64,000 bases of DNA, from positions 2,933,966 to 2,997,965 of the forward strand of contig JACTAT010000021.1 of assembly GCA_014526335.1 (NCBI GenBank), in the 5' to 3' direction. The position numbers were made by a program, and so were the translations under genes. The notes beneath the pieces are model-generated. The model searched no databases and was not told the origin of the DNA. It saw only the letters and a program-made list of their open reading frames with translations. This DNA is from Chrysaora quinquecirrha (taxonomy: Eukaryota; Cnidaria; Scyphozoa; Semaeostomeae; Pelagiidae). Of this stretch, positions 25,901-37,900 are shown piece after piece (position 1 is the stretch's first letter; each line of letters starts with the position of its first letter).

Positions 25901-28900
25901 TCCTGTGTCAATCAGCACATCAGTTTTAGAATTACCAAGGATAATCTGTGCACGTCGTGGAGACTCAGTCACAGTGTTGATTTGTTGTGGACTAGCTGTG
26001 TTCCGTGCTGTGACAGCTGATATAGCCTTTTTTGAGGACAAGCAAACAGCTGAAAATGTCCTTTTTTCCACAAAGATTGCAGAAACCATGTTTTGCTGCA
26101 CAGTTAGTCCCTCTTTCACAATTGTTCTTACCACAACCTGCACAGCATAGGATCTTGTTAGGACTTGGTTGAAATTTTTGGGATTCCTTGTTAGGACTTG
26201 GTTGAAATTTTGGGATTCTGCCTGTGTTTGCTTTCTTTGAGCTTTCTGGGAATATTTTCCCCTTGTTTTCCAATTTTATTGATTGAAGCATTGTTAAGAG
26301 TTTCATTTTCAACATTATTGATGGTAAAATGAGGGCTGGGGTATCATTGTCAATGACTTTTGTTGCTTCCTCAGTTGCTTCCATTTTCCTTGCTTGTTTA
26401 ATTAGGGTTGGCAAATCATATTCTTTTTCAAGAGCCTGCTCACGAAGATTTTGCATATTGGTGCCAATGATGATTTGATCTCTGATGAGAGAGTCATGAA
26501 TCTTATTTTTCTCTGTACATGACTGATTTATGCATTTGAATGAGCATTTATTAGCATGAAGTTGCACTCTGTTCATAAAGGTATCAATATTTTCACTGGG
26601 ATCTTGCTTTAATTGATGAAACTTGTAATGCAGTAGAACTTGGTTTTGGGTTGGTTTATATCTGTGCTCAAGTTTCTCTATCATTTCATCAAAACTAGCA
26701 GATTTAAGTGCCCTAATTTCTTGATTATATTCTGCCTTTAAATCTGTTTTAATTCGCTCACCTTGAAAAACACACATTCTAAACACCTTTGATTTGTGTT
26801 CTTGTCTCTCTGCGTCTGTGGCATCGTCTTTGAGTTCATTGAGACAGGCGACATCATACCACATTTCCCAAGATTCGATGAAATTTTGAAATGCTTGAAG
26901 AAGATTTCCATCGTGATCCGTTGGATCAAAAATTGGTGTTCCGGTTATCTTAGCCAGTGGATTCATTGTTTCGGGTGAAATCCGCTGCTCGTCGCCAGTT
27001 ATTGTATTCTAAAAGGATGTTTCAACCATAGAGAGTGAAAACGTGCTCTACATGTCCGCCATTATCCAAGACAAACTCTCCTCGATAACGAGGCTACATG
27101 TATACAATTTAAACAGTAAATAAACAAAACAGTAACATAAGAAATGTCATTTAGCATTATAATAATGGATCAAGAGAGACAAATCGCTCAGACCTTCGAT
27201 GTCTTATTTGTAAACCTTTGCATGAATTTGACGACGTCTTTGAGTGTCACAATACACGTTGTTTTTTATAAGGAACCTTTGGTCTGAGTTGAGGCTGGAG
27301 TTCCTTAATTTTTCAACAAAATGAGGCTGAAAGTTCCTTATACTGTTCCTTGTCGTGGGATATGTATAAATACTATTTTTTACAGCGAATTCATAGAAAC
27401 TATTCTTCATTTCTAACTTTAAGTATAAATGGAGCCTTTTGGGGCAGAACGATGGGAAATATATTGTACTTCTGTTCCTTTGCATACAAACCGTCTTGTT
27501 CTTTAAAAAAAGAGTTTCTTGGTTTTTCATCCGAGCCTCGACAGTTTCTTAAAGTTCCTTAATTTTTTCGGCAGTTTCAGCCTCGAGTTCCTTATAAAGG
27601 TGTTCCTTATAAAGAAAAACGTGTAATTAGCACTATTGAGTTTTATGCATCCACCCTAGCCCTCACTTCATGACTGATTTCCGAAGCTATTTCAGGTACG
27701 CACAAGCAAAGTTCGCCCTTGCCTGGAAACGCATTTTAAACATGGTTTTATTAAGGGTAGGGGGTGAAAAGTTCGTGAAAGTTGCTTCAAAAATAAGAAA
27801 CCGGCAGGCTGAAATCGAAGCCAAGTGTTCTTATAAAAAAACGTGTTTGTATGTGACATGTTACCATATTATCAATAGCTCCACGAAATTTAAGGTTATT
27901 TTCCCTTTTCCGGCAATTTAGCGGTTGAATGTGCCACAAACAAAAATCTTTTCCAGGTTGTTTCTGGATATAAAAAGAGCGTTGGTCACACTTTTAGCGA
28001 AAGTAGGGGGCGTGGTCAGAAAAATTTTCTTGGGGCTTCGCCCCAAAACCCCCTCCCATTGTTCCCCTAAAATTTAGCCTCCCTAATCGAGAATTACGTC
28101 CGCGGTCCCTTTGTGCGCATTTCAAAAAAGAGTTCAAAACTAAAAGAGTCCACAGCTTCAAGAATCAACTTCTATAAGAGTTCCGATGTCTTCAGGAGCA
28201 GGCCCTGAGACCCACCGCAGTAGGCAGGCCACACTCAAGCCACACCCATTTTTTATCCAAAAATTTGCATTTGGCACCCCCCTCCTGAAGACTTCCTTCG
28301 GTCAAAGAAACAGCAGCAGAACTGAACACACAAAAACCCACACACACACAGCACCATACAAAAACAAAAATTAAACATCACGTCATATGAACGTCCACCC
28401 AATAATTCACGATATTTAAAGATATTCACGATTTCATTTGCATTTTCATCCTCAGTAGCTACTTTGCATATTGCAGATAATGCATGATGGTTGAGTGAGA
28501 ATAGTAGGCCTAAATTAGCTGAAAAAAAAACAATAGAAACAACAGCCTTCTCAAAATAAAGAAACAACAACAATAACAACAAGTATTGTTTTGAATACCT
28601 AATTTTTTGTATCTTTTTTAGACCATTCTATACAGGATGCATCTTAGAAACAGTATTCCCTATCAGTATGAATTTTTCTATGGATCCACACTCAGGTAAT
28701 AAGATCGAGTATCGCCAAACTGACAACTATAGTTCTTCTGACTCGACGACTTTCAAGGCAACGTAAAAAAAAATTGAACTTTCCAACGCTTTATTAACCA
28801 AAATTATGTACAGGCTACATCTTAGAACAATATTCCCACTGTGAATTTTCGTATAGACCTACATGTAGGTAAAAAAATGAGCCCCATCAATCTGACGAAT

Positions 28901-31900
28901 ACTGCTGACTTCAAGAAACATTATACAATATACAATTATACAACATTATACAATTAGGCAATTACGAGATTTTGCCGTTAGAATTCATAATGAAATCAAC
29001 GTCATCAGAGATCATAATGAAATCAGAAATCAACATGACAGTCGTAGTTATTATATCGTTTTCAGGCTTCTGAAAACATTCATGCTGCTTTTGCTCTTGG
29101 TACAGTTTCTTTACTGGTACATTATAAAAAATACTGTAATATACTTCGTGCCTTTTAATTTTTTTCGTTCCTGCATAGAAATAGAAAATGGTCTCTTTCA
29201 TCGAGAAAGATATCAATTTGATATAAATTTTGAAGGTATCAATATCAACTTCGCTAATAACGTCGACAAATAGTGAACATATGTAAAAACAATTCAATGT
29301 AAAACATTCGAATTCCAACAAACCAGCAGCTCTACAGAGAGTTAGCTACCCACTCTCTTTAAAGCTTACGTAAGTAAAAAGTTAATGAAACTGCAATTCT
29401 CGACAAAAATATTTGGACAAGTACAAAAGACAAATTGATACAACTCCATACCTATGCAAATCCTTCCCATTGAATATTGATTTTTACAACAAATTTCGTC
29501 ATATGCCATAGCCCGCATGATAATGTTATTGCTACCATCATTTGAACAGACTATCCAATCTTGAATGAGGGGACACTGAAAGAGCATATTCAATTTTGTC
29601 TCAACAATAATGTCCATGATTGTTATGAAGTATATATCAAAAAAAGCTGCCTTGGCTGTAGGTATCATGCCAATTTGTATTTCATATGTTTTTAATTTGC
29701 ATTGACAATCGACATTGACAAATGTCATTGTCTGGAATCATTGTCTGAAATGCCAGGCAATCTTTGCATTGTAATCATGTGGCAACATGCAAACAACGAT
29801 TTGAAAAAAAAACAATAATTTACTCTATCCTTGATTTTAACCAGGCATTGATCGATTTTGTACATTTAGATTCATCTTTTAAATCTTACAATACATGCAG
29901 TGCATTTAAGACGCCTCATGTCTTGCATAGCCTATTTTATGAAATAAATTATTTTTTATATTGAGCAGAATAACACAACCAGTTTTGCCAGTGCAGATAG
30001 CATCTTACAAGGACATGCTTGTGTCAGAACAAAAACTTTTACAGGTAAAATGGGTTTGCCCGAGCCTTAGCTATTACAGCGTAATTGCTATAAAAGCTAT
30101 TTTGCCTTGTTTGGCTGGATTCTTAATGATAGTTTCATGTAATAGCCCCCGTCAAAGTGATGTTTGCACCATATCAATACAGCTCTAACTTAACAGTTGC
30201 ATTTATGGTAGTTTAGAATACTTCTGTATACGTAAAAATCTGAAAAATTTATAAGTGCAAAATTTTCACGGTCAAATCACTTATAAAGAAGATCTAATCC
30301 AAATCCCGATTAGTTTAGAACCACCGGAACTGAAGTACGAAACGTTGCATCTTAACGATGTTTGGGCCAGCCCATATGAACCCGCTTACCTTATCCACAA
30401 TCTCCATACAGAATTCAATCCTGCTCATATGAGAAAGCGGGCTAGCCTGGTAAGCCAGATCTTGCTTGAGCCATAGTTAAAGCTTAAAAAGTGACGAGAT
30501 CTCGGAAGACGGGCTGGAAATTTCTTTAATGAACACTCCATCCCGCTAACCGGGCTGGAGTTGTTTCAACAGTGCATGTGTGAAACCACAAAAAGCTTTG
30601 AAGTTGCCGAAATGAACAATGTCCGTCTCGTTAGGGGGCCAGAATTATCCCAATGAACAGAACCGAACAGAACATGAAACTTGTCTTGCTTTAGGCTGGC
30701 GCGGTAGGTGGGCTCAAATCAACAGGCCCTTGACAAAACTGAATGACACAATCTGGATAATATATTTCATAAAAGCTTCACCCGATTTTCAAAATGCTAC
30801 AGATAGTTTAAGTGTAAATAAACTGTGTTTTACATTGCATTTCAGATGCTAAAGCGACCAGAAGGCCTTGTGATAAAACCTGTGCTGAAGGTTTTTCGTC
30901 GAAAGACTCCATGTTTTATTACTCAATATTTATTAATATTATAATTTTATTACTTTCGAATGTATATTTGAACACAAGGAAAGATTTTTCCACAAGTGAC
31001 ATACCACAATTAATGGGATTTGCACCAATGACTGCATGATCAGAGACCCAACGACGTTTCCACTGAGCTATAGAGCTCAATGAAATCGCCGAGTAACTAC
31101 AGCCCAAGGCTCTCATCCCATCTTGCTTTTTGTGTTTCGGCTATGTTGAGCCTTCTTCAGCACCATAACTATTTTATATATATTTTCATGAATGGCGAAC
31201 ACAAGGATAGATTTTTTCACAAGTTCCATATCACAATTGATGGGATTTGAACCCAGGACTACAATTTTTGATTGAATAGTTCCAATAATAGTTCCATTCA
31301 ATTTTTGTTTTGTTTGAATAGTTCCAATGATATATGTCATTAACAACTGAATTTTATTTAAAAAAATTTTTTAAACATAACCCACAGGCCCCCCGGTCGA
31401 TAATCGGTAAGGGTCGCTATTGGTTACTAGTGCACCAGTTAAAACAAGGATGACTCTTCACTCTTTTAAAACAAAACTAGACGATCTTGGTCAAGCAAAC
31501 AATCTTGTTGGCTCTCTCATCTCATTTTATTTATACTGTGAAGCTCCTTATTCTTTTTTGGATAAACTACTTCAATATTCATCTCCCGCCAAGAATTGAA
31601 AATCGTCATAAATATATTTCACTAAACAAAGCAAAAACGTTTTTACCTATAAGGAATTAATACATGACATAAGCAAAACGTTTTTACCTATAAGGAGTTG
31701 ATACCATTAGGAGTTAGTACTTTATATAATTTAAAAATGTTACATGAATATCTTTCAGAGGAATTATAAAAGCAATATGTTGCAGCGTAAAATGCCATAT
31801 TTCCACAAACGTCATTAATTTTTAGGCCACACCAACAAGAAAAGAGATGCTCGTTAAGATGAAAATCAGCCCCCGGCTGGCAAATCAAAGTCAGCAGGGA

Positions 31901-34900
31901 CAGAAGGCAAGTGAACACGCCCCAAGTTTTTCTGTACAAAATTTAGTGCACTGGAATCAGCGATTCCCAATATAGTAATTTCGAAGTACTGTAGTTGCTA
32001 GGCATTTTCCTGAAATCAACTCTGGTTCTTACTAAAATTTAGGTAGTCGCGATTGCTGTGTTAAAATTTAACAACCCTTAATGGCTTTCAGCCAATAAAG
32101 GGAGCAGCAAGTGAGAGTTTTTGTCCGGTAACAGCTTTTCACAAGAATCGCACAATACTGATATTACAGAAACATTTTTCATCTAACATATACTGGCATG
32201 CTGTTTATTTCAGATACTTTTTGGATTTTAATCTAATTAGCTTTTGAATTTACTGCTTATTGACTTAATTTTTATTGCTTCTATGTAAAGGGATTGTTGA
32301 CCAATTCAACTAACAATGGCAATGGAAGGTTTCGTTATGTTCTTTTCAACAACAAAACATGGCCTAATTTCACTTCTTACAAAGAAAATAATGTCACCAA
32401 GATAAATGTACGTATACAGATGCATTTGTAGAAGGGTATCATTTATAGCTGCTATGAAATGATACGTTTCCTTAAAGAAAATAGCTTTTCGTGCCTATTG
32501 AAATGTTTGTGCAATTTTCGAAATTTTCGAAATCACCAACGATCAAACTGAACTAACAGAAACAGTGTTTTCAGTAGATCCAGTATAACAGAAAAGTGTT
32601 GGGCATCGCACTTGTGATCTAGCTTTTTTGGGGAATCCCCGTAAAGGTCCCCAAGGAAAAATCATATTGTATGTTCACAATAATGAGTTATAGGTACAGC
32701 ATTAAAGAAGTTGAATGCTTATTAGTTGACTTTGCATAGAGGGGGGCTTTGGGATCTCACGGGTTGCAGGTTTGGCCGATTTCACCCTCGGGTTTTCGGG
32801 TTTCTCCAAAAACTTGTGCGGGTCTTGGGGTCAAGTATATTTAACGGTCAACGGTTCTTGTCATTTTGCTAGCTCGGTTTTCGGGTATTGTAGCGAAATT
32901 GTGCACGTTTTCGGGTTTTAAACCTCACAAAGGATATCAATGAGTAAAATTCTTAAAACAGTTGTTGAAATTAAGTTCATCCGGGTTTTGGGTTTGTCCC
33001 AATTTTCTTCCGGGTTTTCGAGTTTTGATACCCCCCAAATCCCCCCTGTATACAAGTGTAAAATTTCCCATATCTGGTGGGCCAAAAAAGTAACCCCCAA
33101 AAATAAATAATTAATATAAAAATTTTCCTGTGTCAGAATCTACCAAATTTAAACCACGAAAACTTCAACCTAATGAAGATCTCTCGTAGAGAAGGTAAAC
33201 CCTATCTGCTCTTCATGCAGAGTATTTTAAAGTCGGAAATCTGTAGTCACAATGCAGGCGTTACGACACGAGCAAAAAGCAAGGTACAAAAGAAAGGATA
33301 AGGAACGTTTGCAACTAGACATATGATCTGGATGTCCTCTGTTTTGTTCTGTGCATGTTACTCAAGCCTTGTTGAAATGCATTGATTGTTCTTTCCATTT
33401 TTCGATTCGAAAAGGACTCCACGATCAGTGGCGTTAAGCCTGCCGCACACGGTAAGAATTTTGCTGAGCAATCTGCCACGAATAGCACTTTGCTCACTAC
33501 AATTCTCACCGTGTGCGGCAGACTATAAGCAAAGAATGGAGATGTGGAATGTTGCTTTCTGACGCCTTTCTTAATTAATGATTACCATACTGAGTCGTCC
33601 AGAAGATTTAAATCAGGGCTACTTTATGGCCACTGGTTTTTTTCGTAATCACAATGAAGTCTGTATCATTTCCTTTGATTACTTTCTTTGAATTAAGCGT
33701 ATAGAAGGCTACTGCTGATGCAGAAACCTTTCCGATTTCATTACACCCGTATTTGTGATCACAAATTTTTGTGTTTTTATTACTCTGAGAATTATTCAGT
33801 CAGTGATGTAATTTTTCTTTCAAGAGGTGTTTATTAGGTTGAAGATTACCTGGTTTAAGTTTGGTAAGATTTAGCAGCAGAACATATTTTATATTGATTT
33901 TTTTTGTTTGGGAGATTTTTTTTTTTGGCCCACCCGATAGCTTTAGTTTATTTTTTATATTAAACATAGGTCATTTGGAATAGAAAGCACATTTGATAAA
34001 ACTAAGCAGATAGAAGTATGGTTTTAACATGTTTCATTTAATACCTAAACAAAAATTGCAAGTTAAGTCATTTATATAGTATTTTCTTGCTTTTTTGCGT
34101 AACTCGCATATTTTGCATAAGAAGAGGCACTGAAAATTGTGGTCACATGCTATTCTTCTAGGAACATATCATAATACATTCTTCGTTCCTTCTACCAATT
34201 TCGTTACATATTGATTAGTTTGTGGGTGACAGACTCAAACTTCTATGTATTTAATTTCGCAGAAAACCAAAGAAAGGCAAAATCTGGAAAAAGTCAGACA
34301 AAGACTGGAGGAGATACGACAAACCTTGCAGCACATGGATAACGCCGCAACAATTGAAACAGTTATAGGTTCTATTTCAATACTTGCTTGCGTCGTTTGC
34401 CTCATACTGTACAGAGTGCTGAGGTACGTAGATTTGTCCGACAGATATAATGCGGTAGGTGATGATATACAGAAACAAGGAAATAGAGAAAAATTCTTTA
34501 GTTAGGATTATCATTCTTAAAATCTTCATACTGGGCTTTCTTGTTTCGTCAGTACAGGGGAGAGGTCTTAAAGGACCAAACTGTAAAAGCTATTGAGATG
34601 AAGCTTGGCACAAATCTAAAGGGCACTAAGAATAATCTACAAAAAGTAATATCTAGTTCAAAAAGTAGAATGTGACGTCAAAATGGCACAATAAAGTCAA
34701 CAAGTGTACAATGTATTTCACGTTTCTTCAACATTCTACTGCCAGCAATTGAAAATAGCAGCAGATGATGCTAATCAACCACTCTGATAGCCCATTAACT
34801 CAAAACAACAAGAAATAATTTGAATTTGACTATTCAATTGACAAAATTGGCTTTTTTGGAAATTTTTGTCCTCCTGCTGAATATAATTCTTCTCTAATTT

Positions 34901-37900
34901 GATTATTATGAAGATATTTGACTTCAAATTTTCCGACACTACAGACAAAATATGAATAAAATTTAAAGCAACAAAATAAACAAAAAATTCGAAATTTAAT
35001 AAAAATGACTTCATCCAAAATTACGTCAAACTGATGTCGTAACTATGACGTCACGCCTGAAATAAGTTCAAATGATCACCTATAGCGTCAAAATACTTTT
35101 GGGCATTTTTATTCACTTTTGAACAATATTTCTACTGTAAATGTTTACTCTTTGAGAAACCTGTACAACAGCATTGAAAAATTATATTGAAACTACAAGC
35201 TAAGATCATACTGAGAACATTGGTGATTTGTCCAAGTTATATTTCGTCCACCACTGAAGAATTTCACACGTGCAAATTTTTGCATCCCACGAGTAAGCAA
35301 ATTAAAGGTGAATTTCTTTCAAGGTCGCTGCGAAGTCACGTCATTTTTTGCCTCTAAGAAAATTTTGAAAAAACAGAGACCTACAAACGCGTGCATTAAA
35401 CTTTGTTTGGATAATGCTGAAATTACATTGATGCCTTGCATGAATCGCATCGTGTCAAAGAATAACACAATGCAAGTTTTAATTGAATTCTTACTGTAAA
35501 TTGAGCAATAAATAGTTTTATTTGATCGTAGGATTGAAGAAAAAACAAAGTTTTTCCTCCATAGAAGTCTGTTCATTGCTTGGATATTATCCTATGGATT
35601 GCAAATCATTGGGAATTATCTGAGTGAAAAATTACAAAAATACAAGGTGAATAATGTACTGCTAAGAGCATGAAATATAGCTCATATCTGTTCAGTGATA
35701 ATCTACTATAACTTTCACTGCAAGGTTCGAAACGTATATAATAAATAAATAATAAGAAATAACACGAATATTTATACAGGATGTCCTAACAGCATAATGA
35801 CAATGCTGTTATCTTAAGGGTCCTGTCATGAAAGTAAGAGAAAAGGAACTTAAAGCTACATTAGCTACGTTTTTTTTAGTAAAGATATGTACCGATGGTT
35901 TCTTCAAGAGAAATGTTCGTTTAAAAACGAAATAAAACAATCCTGGACTCAATATTCCTTGCATCAAACGGCAATTCATTAAAAACTCTCCCACCAGCAA
36001 AAGCGACACACTTTTGCTCAGTTTTCGGTTTCATGAGTGGCAGTTTAACAGTATGGTTATTGTTTCTTGTACATTTTTCATGTTTTGTTCTTTCAAAATT
36101 ATCTTTAAATTGCTCACATACATTCTTTGTAGGAAGTCAAAAACAAACTTGCATACCGCTCTTCTTCATTTGATTCTATATGTTCGCAACTCTAAAATTT
36201 GCGTTTTGGGGACATTTTGACCTTATAATGTTTTATGCTCTATTTCTCAATACTACGCAACCACTTTAATTTTGAATTTGGCCATCCAAGCCCAACTGAT
36301 CCACAATATGTGAAAAGCAGGTTTACCCTTCCTGCTGCCTTTTTGCAGACTGTATCAAGATGAATATCAAGCGTTAGTGAAGGGTCTAATGTTACTCCGA
36401 GATATTCATATTGTGTTGTACAATTAATTGAGGTCTCGCCGACTTTGAAGTTAAGCTGCTTCTCTTTGCATTTATTTAATCTCTTCGCTGTGCCAAAAAG
36501 CATGGCTTTGGTTTTCCTTTCTTCAGGTTTATATGATTAGCTCGTTCTTTCCAAACCAGGTGGCTAGGCTGTAAACATCTTGATTAATATGGCCTTCGAT
36601 GATGTTGATGTTCATCTGCATATGTCGCAATATTTATGCCTCAATGATCTATATGCATCGTTTAAGTGAATTAGAAACAGGAATGGATCGACGATGGATC
36701 TTTGTGGAACACCTGTGCATATTGGCCATGAATTTGAAAATGTTTCGTTGTACTGAAAGAACTTGCTTGCGATTGAATAAGTGTCTGTGAGCCAATTCAG
36801 TTCATTATCTGTTACTCCATAGACTTGAAGCTTGGAGAGAAGGACAGAATGACTAATAGCTTCAAAGGCTTTGGACAGGTCAATGAATAATGCACCAGTT
36901 AGGCGTCCCTTGTCCACTTCCCTTCTGATATGATCTAGGAAATATATAACTGCTTGCTCTGTCGATCTTTTTGCTCTGAATCAAAATTGATGATTAAATA
37001 GAAAACCATTTCCTTCAAGATGGTTTATAAGCTGTTTGTGAAACAGTTTTTGTGTCTCAATATCAAAATGGAAGAAAGTAAGCATGCAGTCATAAAAGAA
37101 AAAAATCGCAGCGGACTTTTAGAGCCGTGTGTAAGATATGACGCTCAAAGCAAAAATGCAAATGTGAATTGTGGCTCAATTGTACTTGGATGTCAAAATT
37201 CAACGATTAATGAGGAAAAAAATTATAGAATAGCGTAGAAGGAATGTCATAAAATAAAGAGCCAATTAAAGCTCTGGCCTTGGAAATCCTACCTTTCGAT
37301 GTGCAAAAAAGAAAAAAGTGCCCATACGTATTGCCTCAAATATATTTTATCTATTCATAAATACTTTAAACGGACAGAAAAACCATAGTGAAGATACAAG
37401 AAATAATACCTTGACTGTACAAGTTCCAGAGATGAAAACAAAATTTGTTCGTGAAAGTTATTGTGCGCAAACGTTCAATTAGACTCTAGGATTATGTTCA
37501 GAACACATGTACATGACCTTATATATAAACTTAGGTACAATAAAGCTAGCATTGTTTTACTTCTTTTTGTTGCATATTCTCCAAGTACCGGACTAAAAGC
37601 AGTTTGCTGTTCACACTGATAGGTTATTCTATTCCTGTATAAAAATTTGTTTGCTATTGTTAATTTTATGCAATCTCGCAACACTAGCATTGCCTTTCGA
37701 TGAAGACTTGTAACTTTTTATTGAAAATAATAATGCTTGCCAACCTTTCGCATTCCAGGGTTTCTGCACGGCATACCTCATAGTTAACCAATACGTACTA
37801 CTTTCCTTTTTTTCCTGGATGTCATTGGAAGGATTCAATCTTTTTATGGTGCTTGCCTTTGTGTTTCAAGCAAGAATGGTTAAGAAATGTTTCTTTGCTC

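Larger units (their letters stand above)
22476..27156 (-). mobile_element. Ty3/gypsy LTR retrotransposon, complete structure, frames broken
   Basis: A 4681-bp element on the minus strand in an intron of GPCR 1. Two 154-bp LTRs, 22476-22629 and 27003-27156, read as identical; each starts TG and ends CA on the minus strand. The flanking TTAT (22472-22475 and 27157-27160) fits a 4-bp target duplication. A primer-binding-site-like CTGGCGACGAG follows the 5' LTR, and a polypurine tract GGAAGAGGGGTGA precedes the 3' LTR. Domain order is gag, protease, RT, RNase H, integrase, which is the Ty3/gypsy order. Separate frames for gag, protease and pol, plus a break inside integrase, suggest that it is no longer autonomous, although the gag-protease overlap could be programmed frameshifting. 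Confidence 0.93.

Noticed and set aside
30255..30476. 73-codon frame with a coding-like middle
   Set aside because: The underlying DNA contains repeated CGGGCT(A/G)G phrases typical of an interspersed repeat, and no domain is visible.
32735..32850. GPS-like reading 'LWDLTGC' between the GAIN exon and TM1
   Set aside because: It lies in the CGGGTTTT degenerate repeat, lacks the first cysteine and the HL/T cleavage residues, and has no matching splice sites.
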